Origin: Clostridium sp. CAG:1219
Lineage (GTDB): Bacteria; Bacillota; Clostridia; TANB77; CAG-465
Assembly: GCA_000433335.1 (NCBI GenBank)
Contig: HF996716.1
Location: 4,156 to 18,410, forward strand
Length of the DNA: 14,255 bases
Reading direction: 5' to 3'
Position numbers and translations under genes: made by a program
Part shown: positions 1-6,366 of the stretch, piece after piece
Numbering within the stretch: position 1 is the first letter of the stretch
How the letters are laid out: the number at the start of each line of letters is the position of its first letter
Notes under the pieces: model-generated
Seen by the model: only the letters and a program-made list of their open reading frames with translations
Databases searched by the model: none
Told to the model about the DNA's origin: nothing

Positions 1-7
1 ATACTAT

Positions 8-24
8 AAACAATTGTTTGTCAA
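8..24 (-). promoter_or_regulatory. possible promoter -35 with palindromic operator, cut by window edge
   Basis: On the minus strand, just past the end of the toxN relic, a perfect -35 hexamer TTGACA (19-24) is followed by a perfect 12-bp palindrome, AAACAATTGTTT (8-19). With a normal 17-nt spacer the -10 box would begin at the window edge, so it cannot be seen. A palindrome overlapping the -35/spacer is typical of repressor-controlled promoters. This is inference: the match could be chance in AT-rich DNA, and the gene it would drive lies outside the window. Confidence 0.25.
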
Positions 25-31
25 CATAGAC

Positions 32-552
32 TTACTTTACGTCTATATAAAAATTACCATTATACTCAAGACATTTTTCTTCTAACAGTTTAAAATTGCA
101 ACATCTCTTAATAATATTTAGTGGAAACTTTCCATTAGTATACAACTTATAAAGCATATTTGATTTTTTTCTAACTTGAATATTATTCTTATTAAGCAAA
201 ATCACTTGTTCCCTGAGCATCTTTTTATATTTTTTATCTATATTACTATCAAGTTTATCACTATTTAAGTTTATAAGTAAATAATTTTTACTAGTAACAG
301 GAATCATGTTATTAAAATTTATTACTCCTAATTCTCCATTTTTTATTTTAAAAAAATCTAACATATTTTTCATATTCTTGTGTTTTTTCTTTGGACTAGA
401 TAATAGGGCAAAATATTCAAATTTTTCTATATTAAAAAGTACGCCCAAGAAAGGACGCAATTCTTTTTCCCCATATTATATATAACTTTATTATCAAAAT
501 TCCTTAAATAATCACAATATTCATAATCAATTATTATTATTTTAAAATTTAC
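32..552 (-). pseudogene. toxN: degraded type III toxin-antitoxin endoribonuclease (ToxN/AbiQ/CptN family)
   Basis: This is a relic of a type III toxin, the RNase that is inhibited by a small repeat RNA. Seen in the sequence: frame B (32-460, extendable upstream to the stop at 476-478) carries RPFLGVLF, then a SSPK-KH motif, LGVINFNNMIPV and the C-terminal CNFKLLEEKCLEY, all hallmarks I recognise from ToxN/AbiQ proteins. The missing N-terminus is present upstream in another frame: DYEYCDYLRNFDNKV, at about 486-531, matches the usual 'EY..YLR.FD.KV' opening. The two frames join at about 470-478 and differ by one base; adding one nucleotide near TATAATATGGGG would restore a continuous reading. 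No ATG, GTG or TTG lies in the N-terminal frame between the stop at 559-561 and the conserved part; the expected start codon reads GTA (550-552), and no ribosome binding site precedes it. A truncated product from the TTG at 458-460 is possible but would lack about 30 residues. Confident in the family, fairly confident it is dead. Confidence 0.8.
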
Positions 553-626
553 TTTAAATCAAACTCATTTATATTAATTAATAGTAAGAACAATTATATA
601 TTTTTAGTTAAACGCTCAAAGTGAAA

Positions 627-658
627 TTTGTAGTATTTCTAAGATTTATTACTACAAA
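627..658. repeat. perfect 9-bp inverted repeat (hairpin H3)
   Basis: TTTGTAGTA (627-635) and TACTACAAA (650-658) form a perfect 9-bp stem with a 14-nt loop. On the minus strand it follows directly after the second terminator and shares its T-run with that terminator's tail. It has no poly-U tail of its own in either direction. It lies about 75 bp upstream of the toxN relic. It could be a leftover of an antitoxin RNA, a leader structure or a simple inverted repeat; the sequence does not decide. Confidence 0.5.
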
Positions 659-687
659 AATTGACACTATATGATTTTATATGTCAA
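656..687 (-). terminator. second tandem Rho-independent terminator (hairpin H2)
   Basis: In minus-strand RNA, UUGACA-UAUA pairs with UAUA-(G bulge)-UGUCAA around a 6-nt loop (arms 661-671 and 678-687), followed by UUUUU (656-660). The stem is AU-rich, so it is weaker than the first terminator, with which it shares two bases. Tandem placement suggests a backup stop for transcripts coming from gatB. Confidence 0.5.
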
Positions 688-716
688 AAAGGAGACTAGA
701 AACAACTCTAATCTCC
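686..716 (-). terminator. Rho-independent terminator downstream of gatB
   Basis: The minus-strand RNA forms a 10-bp stem, GGAGAUUAGA with UCUAGUCUCC, around the loop GUUGUU, followed by UUUUU (686-690). The one non-Watson-Crick pair is a U-G wobble in minus-strand RNA but a C-A mismatch in plus-strand RNA, and the T-run is on the minus side, so the orientation is clear. It lies 155 bp after the gatB stop with no better terminator in between. In intact type III systems a terminator also separates antitoxin from toxin, so this could instead be a leftover of that arrangement. Confidence 0.7.
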
Positions 717-871
717 ATCTATTTTGAGTTCCAATTTATGGCTGGATTCACCACTTTTTTGGTTACAATACGTAAACATTATTATTGTATGTAAAAACAA
801 TTAAATTATTTCACATTCAACACTGTATACATATGATACCACATATATTCATAAATTTGAATACTTCCTAC
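717..871. other. non-coding stretch between gatB and its terminator
   Basis: No open frame of useful length and no convincing promoter is visible. I looked for tandem 30-45-nt antitoxin repeats of the ToxI kind and found none. There is a short inverted repeat, TACAATA/TATTGTA (minus strand, about 767-792). The minus-strand heptamer GGAACTC (726-732) can pair with GAGTT/GTTTC in the loop side of the neighbouring terminator hairpin. Confidence 0.4.
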
Positions 872-2308
872 TTATTTAAGTATCTCAAGTAATAATTTAT
901 TTACTATTTGTGGATTTGCCTTTCCTCTTGATTCTTTCATTATTTGTCCTACCAAAAATCCTATTGCCTTATCTTTTCCTGCTTTATAATCAGAAACTGA
1001 TTGAGGATTTGCATCAACTACCTTTTTAACTATTTCTAAAATAGCTCCTTCATCTGTTACTTGTTTTAATCCATCTTCTTCTACTATTGTTTCAGGATCT
1101 TTCCCAGTTTCAAACATTTTTGCAAATACCTTTTTAGCTATAGCAGAGCTTATAATTTTTGTATCAACAAGCTTTATAAGTGAAGCTAAATTATTTGCAG
1201 TAACTTTTGAACTTGATATTGTAATTTCTGCTTCATTTAACATCTTAGCAAAATCACTCATTATCCAGTTTGCAACAGCTTTTGGATTTTTACAAATATT
1301 AGATGCTTCTTCAAAGTATAATGCTGTCTCCTTAGATGAAATTATTTGTTCTGCATCATATTCAGAAAGACCAAGCTCTCTCATGTATCTTTCTTTCTTT
1401 ATATGAGGCATTTCAGGTAAAGATTTTCTTATATTTTCAATATATTCTTCTGATAATACTATAGGTGCCAAATCTGGTTCAGGGAAATATCTATAATCGT
1501 GTGCATCTTCTTTAGAGCGCATTGCATATCCATATCCTTTTACATCATCAAATCTTCTTGTTTCTTGATAAATTGTTCCACCATTTTCAAGTTCTTCAAT
1601 CTGACGTGCAGCCTCAAATTCTATAGAATTATGTATTGCTTTAAATGAATTTAGATTTTTAGTCTCTGTTCTAGTACCAAATTTTGTTTCACCTTTTTTT
1701 CTAACAGATAAGTTTACATCGCAACGAAGTGATCCTTCTTGCATCTTACAATCACAAATTTCTAGATATTCTAGTATTGATTTTAATGTTTGCATATATG
1801 CAACTGCCTCGTCTGCTGAACGTATATCTGGCTCAGATACAATTTCTATTAATGGAACAGCACATCTATTCATATCAACTAAAGTATCTCCTGTATAGTC
1901 GTCGTGAATTAATTTTCCGGCATCTTCTTCTATATGTATTCTAGTTATTCCAACAGTTTTATCCTCTCCATTTACTTTAAAATCTAAATGGCCTCTCTCA
2001 CAAAGTGGTAAATCATATTGTGATGTTTGGAATGCTTTTGGCAAGTCAGGATAAAAATAGTTTTTTCTATCTTGTTTTGAAAATCTAGATATCTCACAAT
2101 TAGTAGCAAGACCTGCTCTAACTGCATACTCTACAACTTTTTCATTTAATACTGGAAGTACTCCTGGAAGTCCAGTACATATTGGGCAACAATGTGTATT
2201 AGGGTCTTGGCCAAATTTAGTAGTACATCCACAATATATTTTTGTGTTGGTTGAAAGTTCAGCGTGAACCTCAAGTCCAATAATCATTTCATAATCTTCT
2301 CTAATCAC
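872..2308 (-). CDS. gatB: Asp-tRNA(Asn)/Glu-tRNA(Gln) amidotransferase subunit B
   Basis: GatB is the tRNA-binding kinase subunit of the cytoplasmic GatCAB complex. It phosphorylates the side-chain carboxylate of mischarged Glu-tRNAGln (or Asp-tRNAAsn), and ammonia delivered from GatA then converts it to the amide. The 478 residues match the family length. GatB_N runs from about 6 to 290, opening with IIGLEVHAEL, and a YqeY-like tRNA-binding tail occupies about 330-478. Cysteines C26, C28, C40, C41 and C44 form a CxC...CCxxC cluster, compatible with the zinc site found in some GatB proteins. The start is GTG, supported by AAGGGGG seven bases upstream; the next in-frame ATG (codon 8) is too far from that site. 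The Shine-Dalgarno overlaps the gatA stop, so translation is probably coupled. Last gene of the gatCAB unit; no frame damage. Confidence 0.98.
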   Translation of the reverse strand: MIREDYEMIIGLEVHAELSTNTKIYCGCTTKFGQDPNTHCCPICTGLPGVLPVLNEKVVEYAVRAGLATNCEISRFSKQDRKNYFYPDLPKAFQTSQYDLPLCERGHLDFKVNGEDKTVGITRIHIEEDAGKLIHDDYTGDTLVDMNRCAVPLIEIVSEPDIRSADEAVAYMQTLKSILEYLEICDCKMQEGSLRCDVNLSVRKKGETKFGTRTETKNLNSFKAIHNSIEFEAARQIEELENGGTIYQETRRFDDVKGYGYAMRSKEDAHDYRYFPEPDLAPIVLSEEYIENIRKSLPEMPHIKKERYMRELGLSEYDAEQIISSKETALYFEEASNICKNPKAVANWIMSDFAKMLNEAEITISSSKVTANNLASLIKLVDTKIISSAIAKKVFAKMFETGKDPETIVEEDGLKQVTDEGAILEIVKKVVDANPQSVSDYKAGKDKAIGFLVGQIMKESRGKANPQIVNKLLLEILK

Positions 2309-2320
2309 TTTTTTTCCCCC

Positions 2321-3784
2321 TTAGTTTATTTCTGGTTTTTTACTTCCATATGGAGTATTAGCCTCAAATGTATATGCTGCTTGTAATAATTTTTCCTCAT
2401 TAAATGGTGCAGCAATAAATTGAATTCCAATTGGAAGTCCTGTATTGCTAAATCCTCCTGGCACAGAAATTCCTGGAAGCCCTGCTATATTTACTGGAAC
2501 AGTATATATGTCTTCTAGATACATTTCAAGCGGATTTGAAGTTTTCTCACCGAATTTAAAAGCTGGCTTTGGTGCAGTAGGTATAATCATAACATCACAT
2601 TTTTCAAATGCTTTTTTAAAGTCTTCAATTATTAAAGTTCTTACTTGTTGTGCTCTTTTATAATACGCATCATAATATCCAGATGAAAGTACATATGTAC
2701 CAAGTAATATTCTTCTTTTTACTTCAGGACCAAATCCTTCTGTCCTTGATTTTTTATACAAATCTAATAAATCATCAAATTCTGCTGCTCTATGACCGTA
2801 ACGTATTCCATCATATCTTCCTAAATTTGAAGATGCCTCGGCAGTGGCTATTATGTAATATGTAGCAAGTGAATATTTTGCATAATCTAATTTTATATCT
2901 ACAATATTTGCTCCTAGTTCCTTCATTTTATTTACAGCATTATCATAAACTACTTTTACTTCATTATTTAATCCTTCTTTTATAAAGTCATTGTCTATTC
3001 CCACAGTTATATTTTTTGCATCATTTACTAAGGCTTGTCTATAGTCTTTTTTCTCTAAATTAGCAGATGTAGTATCAAGTGCGTCATGTCCTGCAATTAC
3101 ATTTAACATAATAGCAGCATCTTCTACATCTTTTGTAAAAGTTCCTATTTGGTCAAGCGATGAAGCAAATGCAATAAGTCCAAATCTTGAAACAAGTCCA
3201 TATGTTGGTTTTAGACCAACTACAGAACAATAAGAAGCTGGTTGACGAATAGATCCACCTGTATCACTTCCAAGTGATGCATATGCCATATCTGATGAAA
3301 CTACAGCAGCACTTCCACCGCTTGAACCACCTGGAACACATTCAGTATTCCATGGATTCTTTGTTTTCTTAAAGTATGAAGTTTCTGTTGAAGAACCCAT
3401 TGCAAATTCGTCCATATTAGTTTTTCCTATTATAATAGCACCATTTTCCTCAAGTAATTTCACAACAGTAGCATCATATGGAGAAACAAAATTCTCAAGC
3501 ATCCTTGAAGAACAAGTAGCCTTTACATCCTTCATACATATATTATCTTTTATTGCTATTGGAACACCGCCTAATATTCCAATATCTTCATTATTATCTA
3601 ATTTTGCTTGTAACTCTTCAGCTCTTTTATATGCCTCATCTTTAAGTATTGTTATATATGCTTCCAGTTTAGGCTCTACTTTTTCAATTCTTGAAAATTG
3701 ACTATCCAATACTTCTTTTATTGTAAATTCTTTATCTTTAATTTTCTTTGCTATTTGACTTAAAGTCATATTATAAAGTTCCAT
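2321..3784 (-). CDS. gatA: Asp-tRNA(Asn)/Glu-tRNA(Gln) amidotransferase subunit A (amidase)
   Basis: GatA is the glutaminase subunit of GatCAB. It releases ammonia from glutamine (or asparagine) and channels it to the active site in GatB. At 487 residues it is standard length. The amidase-signature catalytic triad is intact and falls at the usual numbering: K79 (in GVPIAIKDN), cis-Ser S154 (PGGSSGGSAA) and nucleophile S178 (GSDTGGSIRQP). The ATG start is preceded by GGAGGG four bases upstream, and this site overlaps the gatC TAG stop, so gatC and gatA are probably translationally coupled. Since GatCAB is needed where GlnRS and/or AsnRS are missing, the cell likely makes Gln-tRNA indirectly; whether it also makes Asn-tRNA this way cannot be told here. 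No anomalies. Confidence 0.98.
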   Translation of the reverse strand: MELYNMTLSQIAKKIKDKEFTIKEVLDSQFSRIEKVEPKLEAYITILKDEAYKRAEELQAKLDNNEDIGILGGVPIAIKDNICMKDVKATCSSRMLENFVSPYDATVVKLLEENGAIIIGKTNMDEFAMGSSTETSYFKKTKNPWNTECVPGGSSGGSAAVVSSDMAYASLGSDTGGSIRQPASYCSVVGLKPTYGLVSRFGLIAFASSLDQIGTFTKDVEDAAIMLNVIAGHDALDTTSANLEKKDYRQALVNDAKNITVGIDNDFIKEGLNNEVKVVYDNAVNKMKELGANIVDIKLDYAKYSLATYYIIATAEASSNLGRYDGIRYGHRAAEFDDLLDLYKKSRTEGFGPEVKRRILLGTYVLSSGYYDAYYKRAQQVRTLIIEDFKKAFEKCDVMIIPTAPKPAFKFGEKTSNPLEMYLEDIYTVPVNIAGLPGISVPGGFSNTGLPIGIQFIAAPFNEEKLLQAAYTFEANTPYGSKKPEIN

Positions 3785-3793
3785 TTTGCCCTC

Positions 3794-4081
3794 CTATTCT
3801 ACAACCTTCGGTACACTAACGCATCCACCTGCTTTAGTTGGTGCATTTTTTAATATTAGATCTCTGTCATATGAAGGTTTTACTTCATCTTTTCTAAATA
3901 CATTCTTAATGTCTAATATGTGATTAGTAGGTTTTACTCCTGTAACATCTATTTCTGATAGAGTGTTGGCAAAATTTACTATATTGTCTAAGTCTTTAGT
4001 ATATTTTTCTAGCTCTTCGTCTGTAAATTCTAGTCTTGAAAGCTTAGCTATATGAATTATATCATCTCTTGAAACTCCCAT
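3794..4081 (-). CDS. gatC: Asp-tRNA(Asn)/Glu-tRNA(Gln) amidotransferase subunit C
   Basis: GatC is a small subunit that wraps around the GatA-GatB interface and stabilises the complex. The 95 residues are the family's usual size, with the typical helical opening (IIHIAKLSRLEFTDEELE, about 8-25), the linker motif GVKPTNH (about 48-54), FRKDEVKPS (about 62-70) and the end VPKVVE. ATG start with AAGGGGG eight bases upstream. First gene of gatCAB, 9 nt before gatA, and directly behind its own strong promoter (4110-4138), giving a leader of only about 20-25 nt with no room for a riboswitch or T-box. Confidence 0.96.
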   Translation of the reverse strand: MGVSRDDIIHIAKLSRLEFTDEELEKYTKDLDNIVNFANTLSEIDVTGVKPTNHILDIKNVFRKDEVKPSYDRDLILKNAPTKAGGCVSVPKVVE

Positions 4082-4109
4082 TTTCTATTCCCCCTTAAAT
4101 AACAAAAGT

Positions 4110-4138
4110 ATTATACTTCAAAATTGCTTACATGTCAA
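4110..4138 (-). promoter_or_regulatory. consensus SigA promoter of gatCAB
   Basis: On the minus strand, TTGACA (4133-4138), a 17-nt spacer and TATAAT (4110-4115): both hexamers match the consensus exactly. It lies in the 83-bp gap between the solute-binding protein gene and gatC, the widest gap in the minus-strand train. The transcript would start near 4103. No operator-like repeat overlaps it, so constitutive expression is the simplest reading. Confidence 0.88.
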
Positions 4139-4164
4139 TTATATATTATTCTTAGAAACCATAT

Positions 4165-5799
4165 TTACTTAGCAATTTTCCCTATATTTTGAAAAATTTT
4201 AAATATATTCATATATGATATATTCTCAAATCCAGCTATATCTTTTTGGTATACAACAGCTGTATTAGTAGCGTATATTCCTATACAAGCTACTTCTAAA
4301 GATAGTGCGTCAGATAAAGATTTAACATTATCTTTAATATTTTTAGTGTCAGAATTTTTAATAGCTTCAAATTTAGAGTTAATATTTTCATTTATATTTA
4401 AATACTTTGAAAGATACTCTACATCAGGTGTTTCATCAACCCTTATATTTGCAAGGACTATATCATAATCTTTTTCATTTATTTTATTTTCTATATTTCC
4501 ACTGTCACAAAGTAGAATATCTACTCTTATACCATTTATTTCTGCCATATTTTTTATACTTTCTGCTACATTACACTTAACCTTATCATCACTGTTTACT
4601 AAAAGTTTTAATATTGCTTCATTTCCTTCCTTGTTATAAATACCACCCTTTTTTGTCCATCCATTTGAAAGTAGTATATTATTTGCAGCAGTTATATCAT
4701 ATTTGTACATTATTCCAGAGTACATATAAGGTAAATCAATTAGCTCAATAAATGAATTATTAAGACTTTTTATTATACTCTCTCTATCTATACTGTAAAG
4801 TAAAGCTTGCCTTATTTCCTTTATTTTAAATATATTCGAATCTTTATTTCCAAATAAAAACAAAGCTTCTCCATCCCTATATTTTTTCATACTATAATCG
4901 TATTTTCCTATAAGTTTTAACACACTATCCGAGGATATAAAAATGGTATCTAGTTCATTTCTTTTAAATGCTTCTACCATATCTTGAGAATTACTGAAAT
5001 TAGATATTTCTACACTTTCTAGATTCTTTTCTTTAACATTATCCATTCTATTGAATCTAACTTTTTCATTTTCAACAGCACACTTAAAATTTAAATTTTT
5101 AGCAGTAAGCAAAATATCATCATCGATATATATAGGAAAATCCAAATAATATATAAAATATGGAGCCTCTTCTTTTAATACCATATTAAATTCATAGTCT
5201 GAAACTATTTTTATATCTGATAGAACTTGCATTCTATCATAGTATATATTTTCTTTATTACTTAATATTTTGTATATCGTTGACTTTACATTATCAGAAG
5301 TTAATTTATAAGAATTATCTAATTTTACGTAATATTCCTTAGAATTTACTTTAGATATGTAAGATGCCAGTTCATATTTTATACTATAATCTGATTCTAT
5401 TTCTACTAAACTTTTTGTAGCTAAAAAATACGCATCATTAATTATAAGATTATTTGATTTAAATATATTCTTCTCATAATTATTTGCAATTCCAACACTA
5501 AGATTATAATTTTCCTCTAATTTATTAGTTTCATCAAAAAATGCTGAAATTAATGGAACGTTCTCCATTTTTATTATTACTCTTGACAAAATAGCAAGCA
5601 AAAAGATGGCAAGTAAAATAAAAAAGATTTTTACAATGGTAAGAGAGAAAATGCTTTCTCTCTTTATCTTTTTTTGTTTTAACTTACCATTTATTCCATA
5701 TTTATCATTTAGCATTTTTTTCTTTTTATCTATGCTTTTTCTTGTTACTTTTTTATATCTATCTTTAGCAATTATTCTATCGTTCAAAGTATTTTTCAC
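4165..5799 (-). CDS. membrane-anchored SBP_bac_5-like (oligopeptide-binding) protein
   Basis: Role unknown; the fold looks like family 5 extracellular solute-binding proteins (OppA/DppA type). Seen: a very basic N-terminal tail (about 1-50, many Lys/Arg), one hydrophobic helix at about 51-75, then about 470 residues predicted outside. The outer part contains LTSDNVKSTIYKIL (about 166-179), IRQALLYSIDRESII (329-343) and ILLSNGW (375-381), all characteristic of the SBP_bac_5 fold. There is no lipobox cysteine, so it is not a standard lipoprotein. No ABC permease or ATPase gene is adjacent; neighbours are def and gatC. It may be a peptide sensor or an orphan binding protein (inference). The start is uncertain: the GTG used here has no Shine-Dalgarno, whereas TTG four codons later (5785-5787) has AGGTGA about 8 nt upstream, which would give 540 residues. 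A weak promoter (TTGGTA, 18 nt, TATTAT) may lie in the gap after def. Confidence 0.75.
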   Translation of the reverse strand: MKNTLNDRIIAKDRYKKVTRKSIDKKKKMLNDKYGINGKLKQKKIKRESIFSLTIVKIFFILLAIFLLAILSRVIIKMENVPLISAFFDETNKLEENYNLSVGIANNYEKNIFKSNNLIINDAYFLATKSLVEIESDYSIKYELASYISKVNSKEYYVKLDNSYKLTSDNVKSTIYKILSNKENIYYDRMQVLSDIKIVSDYEFNMVLKEEAPYFIYYLDFPIYIDDDILLTAKNLNFKCAVENEKVRFNRMDNVKEKNLESVEISNFSNSQDMVEAFKRNELDTIFISSDSVLKLIGKYDYSMKKYRDGEALFLFGNKDSNIFKIKEIRQALLYSIDRESIIKSLNNSFIELIDLPYMYSGIMYKYDITAANNILLSNGWTKKGGIYNKEGNEAILKLLVNSDDKVKCNVAESIKNMAEINGIRVDILLCDSGNIENKINEKDYDIVLANIRVDETPDVEYLSKYLNINENINSKFEAIKNSDTKNIKDNVKSLSDALSLEVACIGIYATNTAVVYQKDIAGFENISYMNIFKIFQNIGKIAK

Positions 5800-5867
5800 C
5801 TACTTGCTTTGTAATATTATTATCATTTTTATAATAAATATTATCTTTAGTTTATACCAAAACAAGA

Positions 5868-6362
5868 TTATTTTTTCTTTTTAGCTTTTGTACTCCTTGG
5901 AAGACCCAATTTATCCAAAAACACAATACCCTCTAAATGGTCTATTTCATGTTGTAATACTACAGCCTCTATATTTTTAGCACTTATAATTCTCTTTTTC
6001 CCATCAAGTCCAATGTATTCAACCTTAACTTTTTCAAATCTGTCAACATCAAAAAATACATCTGGATAACTTAGACATCCCTCTTCCACCTTTACAAGAG
6101 TTTTTGATTTCCAAATTATTTTAGGATTTATTAATACCATAGGTTTCTTTTTTGCTCCCTCTTCTATGTAACTTACATCATAAGTTATCATACGAATAGT
6201 CTTACCTACTTGACATGCAGCAAGCCCAATACCATCATATTTGTACATAGTATCTAACATATCATCTGAAAACTGTTTTATTTCATCATTAATTTCTCTA
6301 ATTTCTTCACATACGGTTTTAAGAATTTCATCTTCACCATATCTAAGTTCTAATACTGCCAC
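5868..6362 (-). CDS. def: peptide deformylase
   Basis: Removes the N-formyl group from nascent proteins at the ribosome; a metal (usually Fe2+) enzyme. All three family motifs are intact: GIGLAACQ (44-51), EGCLS (94-98, metal ligand C96) and QHEIDH (137-142, ligands H138 and H142, catalytic E139). I chose the GTG at 6360-6362, giving 164 residues, because AGGAGA lies 8 nt upstream and the protein then begins right at the normal deformylase N-terminus. The frame is open 12 codons further upstream to an ATG at 6398, but that extension overlaps the ftsK 3' end and would be a lysine-rich tail with no family support. The start lies 4 nt after the ftsK stop and its Shine-Dalgarno is inside ftsK, so the two are probably coupled. 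The C-terminus ends in a lysine run (AKKKK). Confidence 0.96.
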   Translation of the reverse strand: MAVLELRYGEDEILKTVCEEIREINDEIKQFSDDMLDTMYKYDGIGLAACQVGKTIRMITYDVSYIEEGAKKKPMVLINPKIIWKSKTLVKVEEGCLSYPDVFFDVDRFEKVKVEYIGLDGKKRIISAKNIEAVVLQHEIDHLEGIVFLDKLGLPRSTKAKKKK

Positions 6363-6366
6363 GTTA

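Noticed and set aside
470..478. Programmed -1 frameshifting in toxN at GGGGAAAAAG
   Set aside because: The run is slippery-looking, but it is one A short of the dnaX-type A AAA AAG heptamer, no stimulatory hairpin follows, and the upstream frame has no start codon, so decay by indel is the simpler reading.
661..687. TTGACA on both strands of hairpin H2 as promoter -35 boxes
   Set aside because: No -10-like hexamer occurs at 16-18 nt in either direction; the hexamers are the two arms of an inverted repeat.
717..871. Tandem antitoxin repeats (ToxI-like) or a CRISPR array
   Set aside because: Reading the stretch on both strands shows no repeated unit of 20 nt or more.
4165..5799. Signal peptide lipoprotein call for the solute-binding protein
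   Set aside because: No L-x-x-C lipobox follows the hydrophobic helix; the helix is followed by SRVIIKMENVP, and the first cysteine is far downstream.
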